This document shows positions 53,775 to 62,494 of a DNA stretch of 64,000 bases, piece after piece; position 1 is the first letter of the stretch, and the number at the start of each line of letters is the position of its first letter. This DNA comes from DATBQN01 sp963755825 (GTDB lineage Bacteria > Acidobacteriota > Thermoanaerobaculia > Multivoradales > UBA5704), in NCBI GenBank assembly GCA_963755825.1, contig CAVWLA010000003.1:1984001-2048000 (forward strand). The letters run 5' to 3'. The position numbers were made by a program, and so were the translations under genes. The notes beneath the pieces were generated by a model, which saw nothing but the letters and a program-made list of their open reading frames with translations, had not been told where the DNA came from and did no database searches.

Positions 53775-54574
53775 CCATCGCCTACCGCGGCGCCGCCTAC
53801 GCCGGCTGGCAGCGGCAGGCGAACGCGCTCACCGTGCAGGAGGCGGTGGAGAGGGCCCTCGGTGAGCTGCTCGGCCGGCCGGTCCGCCGGCCAGTTCGGC
53901 TGATTGGCGCCAGCCGCACCGACGCCGGGGTCCACGCCCGCGGCCAGGCGGCGCACCTCGACGCCGCGTCGGGGCTGCCGCTCGCCGCCCTCGTCCACGG
54001 CACCAACCGCCACCTGCCGGCGGACGTCCGGGTGCTCGCCGCTCACCGCATGCCGGCGGGGTTTCACGCCAGGAAGCACGCCGCCGCCAAGACCTACGTC
54101 TACACGCTCCGTCGCGAGACGGTGATCTCCCCTTTGGACGCCCTCTTCGCGGTGCGCGCCGACCGGCGGATCGACGTCGCCGCCCTCGCCGAGGCGACGG
54201 CGCACCTGCCGGGCCGCCACGACTTCTCCGCCTTCGCCGCCGCCGGCGGCTCCCATCGCCAGCCTTGCCGGCGCATCTTCGCCGCCGCCTGGAGCGAGGA
54301 GGGCGCGGCGCTCCGCTTCACCATCCGCGGCGAGGGCTTCCTCCGCGGCATGGTTCGTGCTCTCGTCGGAACGCTGGTCGACGTGGGGATGGGACGGCGG
54401 TCGGCCGCCGACTTTGCGGCCCTCCTCGAAGGCGGCCCCCGCGGTACGGCCGGCGCCACGGCACCGGCCCACGGCTTGGTGCTCGACGAGGTCTTCTATC
54501 CGCCCGAGTGGAGCCCGATCGAGGCGGCCGAGGAGAGAGACGCGACTTCGCGAGAGCGGTTGAGCGGACCCTGA
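53759..54574 (+). CDS. truA: TruA tRNA pseudouridine synthase
   Basis: The 271-residue protein has LTIAYRGAAYAGWQRQANAL, the catalytic Asp55 in GASRTDAGVHA, HARKHAAAKTYVYTLRRETV, GRHDFSAFAAAGGSHRQPCR and GEGFLRGMVRALVGTLVDVG, all in family order. It modifies uridines 38-40 of the tRNA anticodon stem. GTG 53759 overlaps the 3' end of the GT87-like gene by 16 nt, so it is probably co-expressed. Confidence 0.94.
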   Translation: MVDRLTIAYRGAAYAGWQRQANALTVQEAVERALGELLGRPVRRPVRLIGASRTDAGVHARGQAAHLDAASGLPLAALVHGTNRHLPADVRVLAAHRMPAGFHARKHAAAKTYVYTLRRETVISPLDALFAVRADRRIDVAALAEATAHLPGRHDFSAFAAAGGSHRQPCRRIFAAAWSEEGAALRFTIRGEGFLRGMVRALVGTLVDVGMGRRSAADFAALLEGGPRGTAGATAPAHGLVLDEVFYPPEWSPIEAAEERDATSRERLSGP

Positions 54575-54657
54575 AAGTCTTTCTATAACGCGGGCGAGCA
54601 GTGGGGGAGGCGGTGGAGCGGAGGGCGCGCCGCGGCCTCCCGGACGGCGGCGCCGGT

Positions 54658-54663
54658 TATGCT
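54658..54663 (+). promoter_or_regulatory. -10 box of uppS, leaderless type
   Basis: TATGCT ends 7 nt before GTG 54671 and no SD is present, so transcription probably begins at the start codon. This supports GTG 54671 over the ATG 12 nt further on. Confidence 0.45.
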
Positions 54664-54670
54664 AGCGTAG

Positions 54671-55489
54671 GTGCTCCTGACCATGATCGACGTCTCGAAA
54701 CTCGCGGATCCGGGGTCCCCTGAAGAGCTGCTGGTGCGCCGTCTCGACCTCGGACGGCTGCCTCGCCACGTGGCGATCATCATGGACGGCAACGGCCGCT
54801 GGGCGAAGGCGCGGAGCCTGCCGCGCGCCGAGGGCCATCGCGCCGGCGTCGCCGCCGTGCGCGACACCGTCGAGGCCGCGGCGGAGCTCGAGCTCCCGGT
54901 GCTCACCCTCTACGCCTTCTCGACCGAGAACTGGAAGCGGCCGCGGATCGAGATCTGGACCTTGATGAACCTGCTCAAGGAGTACGTCCGCAAAGAGACG
55001 GCGAACCTGGTCGAGAACGACATCCGCCTGAACGTCATCGGCCGCTGGCGGGAGCTCGACGCCTCGGTCGTCCGCGAGCTCGAGCGGGGGATCGCGGCGA
55101 CCGCGGGCTGCGGCGGCATGGAGTTCAACATCGCCCTCAACTACTCGGGGCGCTCGGAGATCGTCGACGCCTGCCGCTCGATCGTCGCCGACTGGGCGGC
55201 GGGCAAGCGCGCCGACATCGACGAGGAGACGATCGGCCGCTACCTCTACACCTCCGGCCAGCCGGACCCCGACCTCATGATCCGCACCTCGGGCGAGCTG
55301 CGCGTCTCGAACTTCCTGCTCTGGCAGATCGCCTACTCCGAGATCTGGGTGACGCAGACGCTGTGGCCCGACTTCCGGCGCCGCGACCTCTACGAGGCGA
55401 TCCTCGCCTTCCAGAGCCGCGATCGCCGCTATGGCGGCGTCAAGGCCGACGACGTCGATCGCCGCGCCGCCGCCCGCCGCCCGAGCTGA
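54671..55489 (+). CDS. uppS: UppS isoprenyl (undecaprenyl) diphosphate synthase
   Basis: The 272-residue cis-prenyltransferase has LPRHVAIIMDGNGRWAKARS with catalytic Asp39, GHRAGVAAVRDTVEAA, LYAFSTENWKRP, GRSEIVDACRSIV and DLMIRTSGELRVSNFLLWQI, which matches the family in order. It makes the C55 lipid carrier for cell-wall glycans. It heads the uppS-cdsA-rseP envelope cluster. The Arg/Ala tail after RYGGVKADD is longer than usual. Confidence 0.95.
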   Translation: MLLTMIDVSKLADPGSPEELLVRRLDLGRLPRHVAIIMDGNGRWAKARSLPRAEGHRAGVAAVRDTVEAAAELELPVLTLYAFSTENWKRPRIEIWTLMNLLKEYVRKETANLVENDIRLNVIGRWRELDASVVRELERGIAATAGCGGMEFNIALNYSGRSEIVDACRSIVADWAAGKRADIDEETIGRYLYTSGQPDPDLMIRTSGELRVSNFLLWQIAYSEIWVTQTLWPDFRRRDLYEAILAFQSRDRRYGGVKADDVDRRAAARRPS

Positions 55490-55574
55490 TCGCCGCCGCG
55501 GCGCACCGCACGAGAACCTGCCGCGGCGACCTCTCGCTCCCCCCGATTCTCGGCTACTCATCCTCGACGACCGG

Positions 55575-56393
55575 ATGCAGCGACTCGCCACCGCCGCCGT
55601 CGGGGTGCCGCTCATGCTCGCGGCGCTCTTCCTCCTCCCCGACCGCTGGTTCTTCGTGGTGATCGCGGTCATCGTCGAGGGCGCGGTGTGGGAGTACGTG
55701 GCGATCGCCCGCAAGCGGGCGCCGCACGCGCCGCTCAACCTCCTTCTCATCTTCGTGCCGCTCGCCGCGGCCGGCCTCTATCTCGCCATGGAGGCGCGGC
55801 GCGGCCTGACCGACGTCGAGCTGCTGGCGGCGGTGACGGCGCTCTCGGTCGGCCTCGGCACCCTCCTCCTCTTCTCCCGCACGCCGGTCGAGGAGTCGAT
55901 CGCCAGCCTCGGCATCTTCGGCTTCGGAATCCCCTACCTCGCTCTCCCCATCGCCGCCATCGTCACCCTGCAGCGCATCGACCCCTGGCTGGTCTTCCTG
56001 CTCATGGCGATCGTCTGGCTCGGCGACACCGCCGCCTACTACGCCGGCTCGCGGCTCGGCCGCCACAAGATGGCGCCGATCGTCTCCCCCAAGAAGAGCT
56101 GGGAGGGCGCCGCGGCGGGCTTCCTCACCAGCCTCGTCGCCGCCGCGGTGTGGAGCGTCTGGCGGCGCGGCGAGCTCCACGCCGGCTTTCTCCTCATGGC
56201 GGCGGCGACGGCGGTCGGCGCGCAGGTGGGGGATCTCGTCGAGTCGCTGATCAAGCGCGACGCCGCGGTCAAGGACTCCGGCACCTTCCTCCCCGGCCAC
56301 GGCGGCTTCCTCGACCGCATCGACGCCATGATGTTCGGCGCCCCGGTGATGCTCCTCGGCATCTGGCTCCTCGGGCTGGGGAGCGGCCGCTAG
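55575..56393 (+). CDS. cdsA: CdsA phosphatidate cytidylyltransferase
   Basis: The 272-residue protein has seven to eight helices and the family signature: GDTAAYYAGSRLGRHKMAP, SPKKSWEGAAAGFL, GDLVESLIKRDAAVKDSGTF and LPGHGGFLDRIDAMMFGAPV. It makes CDP-diacylglycerol for phospholipid synthesis. ATG 55575 begins the first helix. It follows uppS as in many bacteria. Confidence 0.95.
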   Translation: MQRLATAAVGVPLMLAALFLLPDRWFFVVIAVIVEGAVWEYVAIARKRAPHAPLNLLLIFVPLAAAGLYLAMEARRGLTDVELLAAVTALSVGLGTLLLFSRTPVEESIASLGIFGFGIPYLALPIAAIVTLQRIDPWLVFLLMAIVWLGDTAAYYAGSRLGRHKMAPIVSPKKSWEGAAAGFLTSLVAAAVWSVWRRGELHAGFLLMAAATAVGAQVGDLVESLIKRDAAVKDSGTFLPGHGGFLDRIDAMMFGAPVMLLGIWLLGLGSGR

Positions 56394-56410
56394 GAGACCC
56401 GCCGCGGATG

Positions 56411-56496
56411 GTGGGTCAGTTTCGTCTCCTGCGGGCGGTCGCCTTCGGCCCTTCACGCCCTTCCAGGCGACCGTCCTCGGAACCAGACTGACCCAC
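56411..56496. repeat. 86-nt imperfect inverted repeat between cdsA and rseP
   Basis: GTGGGTCAGT (56411-56420) pairs perfectly with ACTGACCCAC (56487-56496), and CGGTCGCCT (56436-56444) pairs with AGGCGACCG (56465-56473). The part between the arms is similar but not identical, and the whole could fold into a long hairpin. The form is like a REP or MITE-type palindrome; other copies would be needed to confirm that. Confidence 0.85.
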
Positions 56497-56538
56497 GGCC
56501 CCGCCTCGGGAATCAGCGGGGCGCCGGCGGCCGTTCGG

Positions 56539-56544
56539 TATAAT
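56539..56544 (+). promoter_or_regulatory. Perfect -10 box upstream of rseP
   Basis: TATAAT lies 42 bp before ATG 56587 in an otherwise GC-rich gap. No -35 consensus is visible at 17 bp. It would allow rseP to be transcribed separately from uppS-cdsA. Confidence 0.45.
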
Positions 56545-56586
56545 CGGGCGCCCGAGCGGCCGAGCTCGTCCCCCCCAGGAGACTCC

Positions 56587-57906
56587 ATGACCGCCATCCT
56601 CACCGACATTCTCGCCTTCGCCTTCGCGCTCGGCGTCATCATCTTCGTCCACGAGGGCGGCCACCTGGTGATGGCGAAGACCTTCGGCATGCGGGTGCTC
56701 ACCTTCTCGCTCGGCTTCGGCCAGCGCATCTGGGGCTTCACCCGCGGCGAGACCGAGTACAAGGTGTCGGCGATCCCCCTCGGCGGCTACGTGCGGCTGG
56801 GCGGTGAGAACCTCGAGGAGGCGACCGGCGATCCGCGCGAGTTCCTCGCCAAGCCGCGCTGGCAGCGCATCCTCGTCTACGTCGCCGGCCCCTTCATGAA
56901 CGTCATCTTGGCCGTCGGCCTCTTCGCCGTGCTCTTCATGGTCGGCATCGCGGTGCCCAACCCGGCGAGCATTCCCTCGGTCGTCGGCGCCGTCGACGCC
57001 GGCTCGTCGGCGGCCGCCGCCGGCATCGTCCGCGGCGACCGCATCGTCGCCGCCAACGGCGAGGCCGTCCACAGCTGGCGCGACCTCGCCTTCGCGCTCC
57101 TCACCTCCCCCGGCAAGCCGGTGCGCATGACGGTCGAGCGCGGCGGCCGCGAGTTCCCGGCGGTGGTCACCCCGCAGCGCGACCCCAGCAACGAGCTGGG
57201 CGACTACGGCGGCATCTTCCCCAGCGTCTTTCCGCAGGTCACCGACGTCCGCGGCGGCTCGCCGGCGGCGGCCGCCGGCTTCCGCACCGGCGACGAGATC
57301 CACGCCGTCGACGGCCATCCGATCGCCGACAACCAGGACTTCGTCGCCTACGTCGAGAAGCGCGCCGGCAAGCGGGTGGAGGTCAAGGTGCTGCGCGACG
57401 CCAGCTACCGCATCCTCCCCGTCGTGCCGCACCTCGAGGGCGGCCGCGGCATCATCGGCATCGGCATCGGCATCTACCAGCGCTACAGCCCCGGGCAGGC
57501 GGTGATCGAGAGCGTCCGCTACAACGAGCAGATCGTCGTCGAGACCTTCCGCATGATCGGCAAGATCTTCACCCGCGAGATGTCCGCCAAGGGCGCCCTC
57601 GCGGGGCCGATCGAGATCGCCCGCCAGAGCGGCGACGCGGCGCGCCTCGGCTTCAAGCAGCTGCTCTTCCTGATGGGCTTCATCAGCATCAGCATCGCGA
57701 TCTTGAACCTCATGCCGATCCCTATCCTCGACGGCGGCCAGATCTTCATCCTGTTGATCGAAGGGGTGATCCGCCGCGACCTCTCGCTGCGTTTGAAGGA
57801 GGTCATCGCGCAGGTGGGCTTCGTCATGATCCTGCTGCTGATGGTCGTGGTGATATGGTTCGACATCAGCAAGCACCTGCCGGCACACCTGCTCCCGGGC
57901 TCCTGA
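56587..57906 (+). CDS. rseP: RseP site-2 zinc metalloprotease
   Basis: The 439-residue protein has HEGGH (His22, Glu23, His26) in the first membrane helix, followed by the beta hairpin VSAIPLGGYVRLGGEN. Two PDZ domains follow at about residues 120-290 (SAAAAGIVRGDRIVAANGEA and SPAAAAGFRTGDEIHAVDGH). A late helix NLMPIPILDGG gives the third zinc ligand Asp. It cleaves membrane proteins such as anti-sigma factors and signal peptides. CAGGAG precedes the ATG. Confidence 0.96.
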   Translation: MTAILTDILAFAFALGVIIFVHEGGHLVMAKTFGMRVLTFSLGFGQRIWGFTRGETEYKVSAIPLGGYVRLGGENLEEATGDPREFLAKPRWQRILVYVAGPFMNVILAVGLFAVLFMVGIAVPNPASIPSVVGAVDAGSSAAAAGIVRGDRIVAANGEAVHSWRDLAFALLTSPGKPVRMTVERGGREFPAVVTPQRDPSNELGDYGGIFPSVFPQVTDVRGGSPAAAAGFRTGDEIHAVDGHPIADNQDFVAYVEKRAGKRVEVKVLRDASYRILPVVPHLEGGRGIIGIGIGIYQRYSPGQAVIESVRYNEQIVVETFRMIGKIFTREMSAKGALAGPIEIARQSGDAARLGFKQLLFLMGFISISIAILNLMPIPILDGGQIFILLIEGVIRRDLSLRLKEVIAQVGFVMILLLMVVVIWFDISKHLPAHLLPGS

Positions 57907-57964
57907 TCCGACCCCTGGCGAGCGACCAGCGACCGTCCGTCCGCGACGCGAGGAGAAGCCGACC

Positions 57965-58483
57965 GTGGGAACGATCTCGACCGGCGACGAGGCACCGAAC
58001 TTCGATCTCACCTCGACCGAGGACGCGCTGCTCATGCTGCGCGACGAGATCAGCCAGAACGCCGTCGTCCTCTTCTTCTTCGCCGACCCGGAGAGCGACG
58101 GCGCGCGCCGCGATCTCGAGGCCCTCAACGGCGGCCTCAAAGACCTCGCTCTCGTGAAGACGCGCATCCTCGCCATCTCCCCGGCGAAGATCGAGGCGCT
58201 GAAAAAGGTGCAGCTGGAGCGGAAGCTCCTCTTCCCGCTCCTCCACGACGACCGCGACTTCGCCGCCAAGTACGGCGTCGTGCCGCCGGCGGAGGGGCAG
58301 CCCGCCGCCTCGGCCCTCGCCGTCGTCAGCCGCAAGCAGAAGATCCTCTGGCTCGCCAACCCCGTCGCCGGCGTCGCCGGGGCCCTCCCCGAGATCCTCC
58401 GTCTGCTCAAGGCGCTGCCCTCGCCGACCGCGAGCTATCCGCGCAAGGTGATCAACCGGCTCGTCGACCGCTGGGTGAATTGA
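57965..58483 (+). CDS. Peroxiredoxin-like thioredoxin-fold protein lacking cysteine
   Basis: The 172-residue protein has the AhpC/TSA layout: GDEAPNFDLTSTEDAL, VVLFFFADPESDGARRDLEA, RILAISPAKIEALKK, LLFPLLHDDRDFAAKYGVV. Where peroxidatic Cys is expected the sequence reads ADPESDGARR, and the whole protein contains no Cys. It cannot work by a peroxidatic Cys. GTG 57965 follows AGGAGAAG. It is in the same run as the cyclophilin and hydrolase genes. Confidence 0.78.
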   Translation: MGTISTGDEAPNFDLTSTEDALLMLRDEISQNAVVLFFFADPESDGARRDLEALNGGLKDLALVKTRILAISPAKIEALKKVQLERKLLFPLLHDDRDFAAKYGVVPPAEGQPAASALAVVSRKQKILWLANPVAGVAGALPEILRLLKALPSPTASYPRKVINRLVDRWVN

Positions 58484-59184
58484 CGCTCGGCGATGAGCCG
58501 AGCCGCCGCCGTTCGGCGCCTCGTCTGCGTGTCGCTCTCGCCTGCCTCCTCACGCCGCTCGCCTGCGGCGCCCCCTCAGCACCGCATCGTACGGCGCGCG
58601 ATCAGACTCCGCTCGCCTCCGTCCCCATCGACTCACCCGCGCCGGAGACCTTCCGGGTGCGCTTCGAGACCAGCCGCGGGACCTTCGAGGTCGAGGCCCG
58701 GCGGGCGTGGGCGCCACACGGCGTCGACCGCTTCCACGCGCTCGTCGCCAGCGGCTTCTTCGACGACTCGCGCTTCTTCCGCGTCGTCCCCGGCTTCATC
58801 GCCCAGTTCGGCATCGCCGGCGACCCCGCGGTGACCGCGCGCTTCGCCGGCCGCACGATCCCCGACGACCCCGTCCGGCAGAGCAACGCGCGCGGCACCG
58901 TCGCCTATGCGATGACCGGTCCCGGCACCCGCTCGACGCAGCTCTACGTCAGCCTGGCGGACAATGCTCGTCTCGACGCGCAGGGCTTCGCGCCGATCGG
59001 CCGCGTGACCGCCGGCATGGAGGTCGTCGACCGCCTCGAGGGCGGCTACGGCGAGACGGCCGGCGGCGGCATGCGCGGCGGCCGCCAGGGGAAGATGCTC
59101 GCCGGCGGCAACGCCTACCTCGACGCCGCCTTTCCGCGGCTCGACCATCTCCTCCACGCCCGCCTCCTGGAGAGCTCCCGATGA
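58480..59184 (+). CDS. Cyclophilin-type peptidyl-prolyl isomerase, lipoprotein
   Basis: The 234-residue protein has a lipoprotein-like N-terminus (RVALACLLTPLACGAP, with lipobox Cys near 29). The cyclophilin core is FRVRFETSRGTFEVEARRAW, ARLVASGFFDDSRFFRVVPG-like, FIAQFGIAGDPAV, GTVAYAMTGPGTRSTQLYVS and GFAPIGRVTAGMEVVDRLEG. It should catalyse proline isomerisation at the cell envelope. TTG 58480 overlaps the preceding stop. Confidence 0.85.
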   Translation: MTLGDEPSRRRSAPRLRVALACLLTPLACGAPSAPHRTARDQTPLASVPIDSPAPETFRVRFETSRGTFEVEARRAWAPHGVDRFHALVASGFFDDSRFFRVVPGFIAQFGIAGDPAVTARFAGRTIPDDPVRQSNARGTVAYAMTGPGTRSTQLYVSLADNARLDAQGFAPIGRVTAGMEVVDRLEGGYGETAGGGMRGGRQGKMLAGGNAYLDAAFPRLDHLLHARLLESSR

Positions 59185-60344
59185 ACATCGCGATGACCAC
59201 CGCCGCGCGCCGCGCCACCGTCGCCAGCCCATTCCTCGCGCTCGCCATCGCCTGCTCCGCCGCGGCGTCGGGCACGGTTCCACTGGCCGCGGCGCCAACG
59301 GCGGCTCCGGGCGCAACGCTCGCCGCGGTCGAGCGCGACTGCACGCTCGCGAGCTTCCGCTTCGCCGACGGCGAGACGCTGCCGGCGCTCCGCCTCCATG
59401 TGACGACGCTCGGCGCGCCGGCGCGCGACGCCGCGGGGGTGGTGCAGAACGCCGTCCTCATCCTCCACGGCACCAGCGGCGACGGCCACCAGTTCCTCCG
59501 CGACGCCTTCGCCGGCCAGCTTTTCGGCCGCGGCCAGCTGCTCGACGCCGCCAGCCACTACATCATCCTTCCCGACGGCATCGGCCACGGCAAGTCGAGC
59601 CGGCCGAGCGACGGGCTGCACATGCGCTTCCCGCGCTACGGCTATGCCGACATGGTGCGGGCGCAGCACCAGACGCTCACCGAGTGCCTCGGCGTCAACC
59701 ATCTCCGGCTGGTGATGGGGACCTCGATGGGCGGCATGCACACCTGGGTCTGGGGGACCACCTACCCGGACTTCATGGATGCGTTGATGCCGCTCGCCAG
59801 CCTGCCGGTCGAGATCGCCGGCAGGAACCGCATGATGCGCAAGATGATCGTCGACTCGATCGAGAGCGACCCAGAATGGAAGCAGGGGGAGTACGCGAGC
59901 GAGCCGCGCGGCCTCGTCGAGGCGATCCACATGCTCATCTTCATGGTGTCGAGCCCGCTCGCCTGGCAGACGGAGGCGCCGACCCGCGAGAAGGCGGAGG
60001 CGATGCTCGCCGGGCTCATCGAGCGCTACCGGACGACGCTCGACGCCAACGACCTCATCTACCAGTTCGAGGCGTCGCGCGACTACGATCCGCTGCCGCA
60101 CCTGGCGGCGATCCGCGCGCCGCTCACCGCCGTCAACTCGGCCGACGATCAGGTCAACCCGCCGGAGCTCGGCATCCTCGAGCAGGCCATCCGGCGCGTA
60201 TCCGGCGGCCGTTACGTCCTCCTCCCCATCACCGCGGCGACCCGCGGGCACGGCACCCATTCGCTGCCGGCGATCTGGGGCCAGCACCTAGCCGACCTCC
60301 TCGCCCGCTCGCAGCCGGCGGCGGCCGCTCGATCGGTCAATTGA
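59181..60344 (+). CDS. Secreted MetX-like alpha/beta hydrolase
   Basis: The 387-residue protein has a signal peptide (PFLALAIACSAAASG) and a homoserine acetyltransferase-like core: VLILHGTSGDGHQFLRDAFA, IILPDGIGHGKSSRPSDGL, nucleophile in VMGTSMGGMHTWVWGTTYPD, VNSADDQVNPPE with Asp, and TRGHGTHSLP with His. True MetX enzymes are cytoplasmic, so this exported version is probably an esterase or acyltransferase with another substrate. The ATG overlaps the cyclophilin stop (ATGA). Confidence 0.82.
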   Translation: MNIAMTTAARRATVASPFLALAIACSAAASGTVPLAAAPTAAPGATLAAVERDCTLASFRFADGETLPALRLHVTTLGAPARDAAGVVQNAVLILHGTSGDGHQFLRDAFAGQLFGRGQLLDAASHYIILPDGIGHGKSSRPSDGLHMRFPRYGYADMVRAQHQTLTECLGVNHLRLVMGTSMGGMHTWVWGTTYPDFMDALMPLASLPVEIAGRNRMMRKMIVDSIESDPEWKQGEYASEPRGLVEAIHMLIFMVSSPLAWQTEAPTREKAEAMLAGLIERYRTTLDANDLIYQFEASRDYDPLPHLAAIRAPLTAVNSADDQVNPPELGILEQAIRRVSGGRYVLLPITAATRGHGTHSLPAIWGQHLADLLARSQPAAAARSVN

Positions 60345-60451
60345 TGGGATTTTAATATTGCGATCGTGGTATGAGCCGCGGCGCCGGCCCAGATCTGGAC
60401 GAGGGTCGCACGGAGTGCCGATGATAAACTGACCTCCGAGAGCAGATCACC

Positions 60452-60883
60452 GTGGACGACACCAAGCGACAGGAGCTCAAGAAAGTTCTCGGCACGCTCG
60501 AGAGCCAGCGCGAGCTCGACCGCTTTGCCGACCGCGAGCGCGCCCTCGAGGGCAACCGGGCGCTCTACCGCTTCGAGGAGATCAAGCGCACGGTGATCCT
60601 GCCGACGCTTCGCGAGTTCATGGTCGACCTCGAGCGCCAGGGCCACCTGACGCGCCTCCAGGAGCGCACCACCGACCGCGTCCGCTTCGACATCCAGATC
60701 CAGTCGCGGGAGAGCCGCCGCGGCATGATCGAGATCTCGCACCACCGCGCGGCGCCGGAGAAGATCCGGCTGCGCTACGGCTGGGGCACGGGCGCCATCG
60801 TCCAGGAGGAGGCCGCGCTCGACCAGATCGACGCCGCCTTCGTCGCCGACCGCCTGCTCCATCTCCTCAAGGGCGCCGTCTGA
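60452..60883 (+). CDS. Hypothetical protein, unknown
   Basis: The 143-residue soluble protein starts with a charged helix (TKRQELKKVLGTLESQRELD), then EEIKRTVILPTLREFMVDLE, a beta-rich part (TTDRVRFDIQIQSRESRRGM, KIRLRYGWGTGAIVQ) and a final helix. GTG 60452 is chosen because the charged helix begins there. No family is recognised. The 108-bp gap upstream is relatively AT-rich and may hold its promoter. Confidence 0.65.
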   Translation: MDDTKRQELKKVLGTLESQRELDRFADRERALEGNRALYRFEEIKRTVILPTLREFMVDLERQGHLTRLQERTTDRVRFDIQIQSRESRRGMIEISHHRAAPEKIRLRYGWGTGAIVQEEAALDQIDAAFVADRLLHLLKGAV

Positions 60884-60958
60884 GGGGCGCTCGCGCTACC
60901 GCTTCCGCCCGCTTGCCGCCGGCCCGTGGGGACTCCTCGGCCGCACCTCTATGAGAGA

Positions 60959-62296
60959 ATGACGACCGCCATGGCGACCGTGCGCGCAGCCTCCGACCTC
61001 GCGGCTCTGGCCCTCGACGCGGGGAGCGATCCGGGCCGCCGGGTGGGGCAGATGGCGGCCGGCCTCGTCGGCTCGGAAATCCTCAAGATCGCCGCCGACA
61101 TGCGGGCGCGCGTCGCCGCCGGCAAGCCGGTCTGCGACCTGACGGTCGGCGACTTCAACCCGCGCTACTTCCCGATCCCGGCGCGGCTCGCCGCCGCGGT
61201 GCGCGACGCCCTCGCCGCCGGCGAGACCAACTACCCGCCGGCCAACGGCATGCCCGAGCTGCGCCGCGCCGTCGGCCGCTTCTACGAGCGCGAGCTTGGT
61301 CTCGCCTACCCCGTCGAGTCGATCCTCATCACCGGCGGCGCCCGGCCGATCATCTACTGCGCCTACGCGACCGTCTGCGACCCCGGCGACCGCGTCGTCT
61401 TCCCGCTGCCCTCGTGGAACAACAACCACTACGTGCACATGGTCGGCGCCATCGGCGTGCCGGTGCCGTGCCGCGCCGAGGACCGTTTTCTTCCCACCCG
61501 CGAGGCGCTCGCCCAGGCGCTGCCCGGGGCGCGCCTGCTCTGCCTCAACTCGCCGCTCAACCCCACCGGCACGGCGATCCGCCGCGACGACCTGGCGGGG
61601 ATCTGCGAGCTCATCCTCGACGAGAACGCGGGGCGCGAGCGGCGCGGCGAGCGGCCGCTCTACCTCCTCTACGACCACATCTATTGGATGCTGTGCTTCG
61701 GCGACACGGTGCACGTGACGCCGCCCGAGATCGTGCCCGAGATGGCGCGCTACACCATCTTCGTCGACGGCATCAGCAAGGCCTTCGCGGCGACCGGCCT
61801 GCGCGTCGGCTGGGCGGTGGGGCCGGCGGACGTCATCGCCCGCATGTCGGCCGTGCTCGGCCACGTCGGCGCCTGGGCGCCGCGCGCCGAGCAGGTGGCG
61901 ACCGTCGAGCTGCTCGACGATCCGGCGGCGATCCGCGACTTCCACGCCGTCTTCCACCGCGACATCGCGGCCCGCCTCGACCTCCTCCATGGTGGTCTCC
62001 AGGCGATGAAGGCGCGCGGCCTGCCGGTCGACAGCATCCCGCCGATGGGCGCCATCTACCTGACGGCGCGCATCCACCCCTTCGGCCGCCGCACGCCGGC
62101 GGGCGAGCTGCTCTCGACCAACGAGGAAGTGCGGCGCTACGTCCTCGAAGCCGCGGCCATCGGCGTCGTCCCCTTCCAGGCCTTCGGCCGCCCCGAGAAC
62201 GACGGCTGGTTCCGCCTCTCCATCGCAGCCGTCGACCTCCCCGCGATCGAAGCCGCCCTCCCCCGCCTCGCCGACGCCCTCACGGCGCTCGGCTGA
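60959..62296 (+). CDS. PLP-dependent class I/II aminotransferase
   Basis: The 445-residue enzyme is fold-type I: TVGDFNPRYFPIPARLAAAV, NYPPANGMPELRRAVGRFYE, ITGGARPIIYCAYATVCDPG, LNSPLNPTGTAIRRDDLAG, LYDHIYWML (PLP Asp and Tyr) and the Schiff-base Lys in FVDGISKAFAATGLRVGWAV. The late Arg in NDGWFRLSIA binds the substrate carboxylate. Substrate is not evident. ATG 60959 is preferred; ATG 60971 also fits. Confidence 0.9.
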   Translation: MTTAMATVRAASDLAALALDAGSDPGRRVGQMAAGLVGSEILKIAADMRARVAAGKPVCDLTVGDFNPRYFPIPARLAAAVRDALAAGETNYPPANGMPELRRAVGRFYERELGLAYPVESILITGGARPIIYCAYATVCDPGDRVVFPLPSWNNNHYVHMVGAIGVPVPCRAEDRFLPTREALAQALPGARLLCLNSPLNPTGTAIRRDDLAGICELILDENAGRERRGERPLYLLYDHIYWMLCFGDTVHVTPPEIVPEMARYTIFVDGISKAFAATGLRVGWAVGPADVIARMSAVLGHVGAWAPRAEQVATVELLDDPAAIRDFHAVFHRDIAARLDLLHGGLQAMKARGLPVDSIPPMGAIYLTARIHPFGRRTPAGELLSTNEEVRRYVLEAAAIGVVPFQAFGRPENDGWFRLSIAAVDLPAIEAALPRLADALTALG

Positions 62297-62494
62297 GCTC
62301 AACCGCAGGCCGGAATGCGGCACAGCGCCGGCGCGCTGCTTCCCCGCAGGCACGACCCATGCGACGGCTGACGCAGGCCGAAACTGAGCTCCGATTCGCG
62401 CCCTCGTTGAGGATGCGTTGAATACGCGCCGAAAGCCGCCTCCAGCCCCATCGACTGGAGCGGCCCTTACCGCAGCTTCCGCCCCTCAAGGGGC

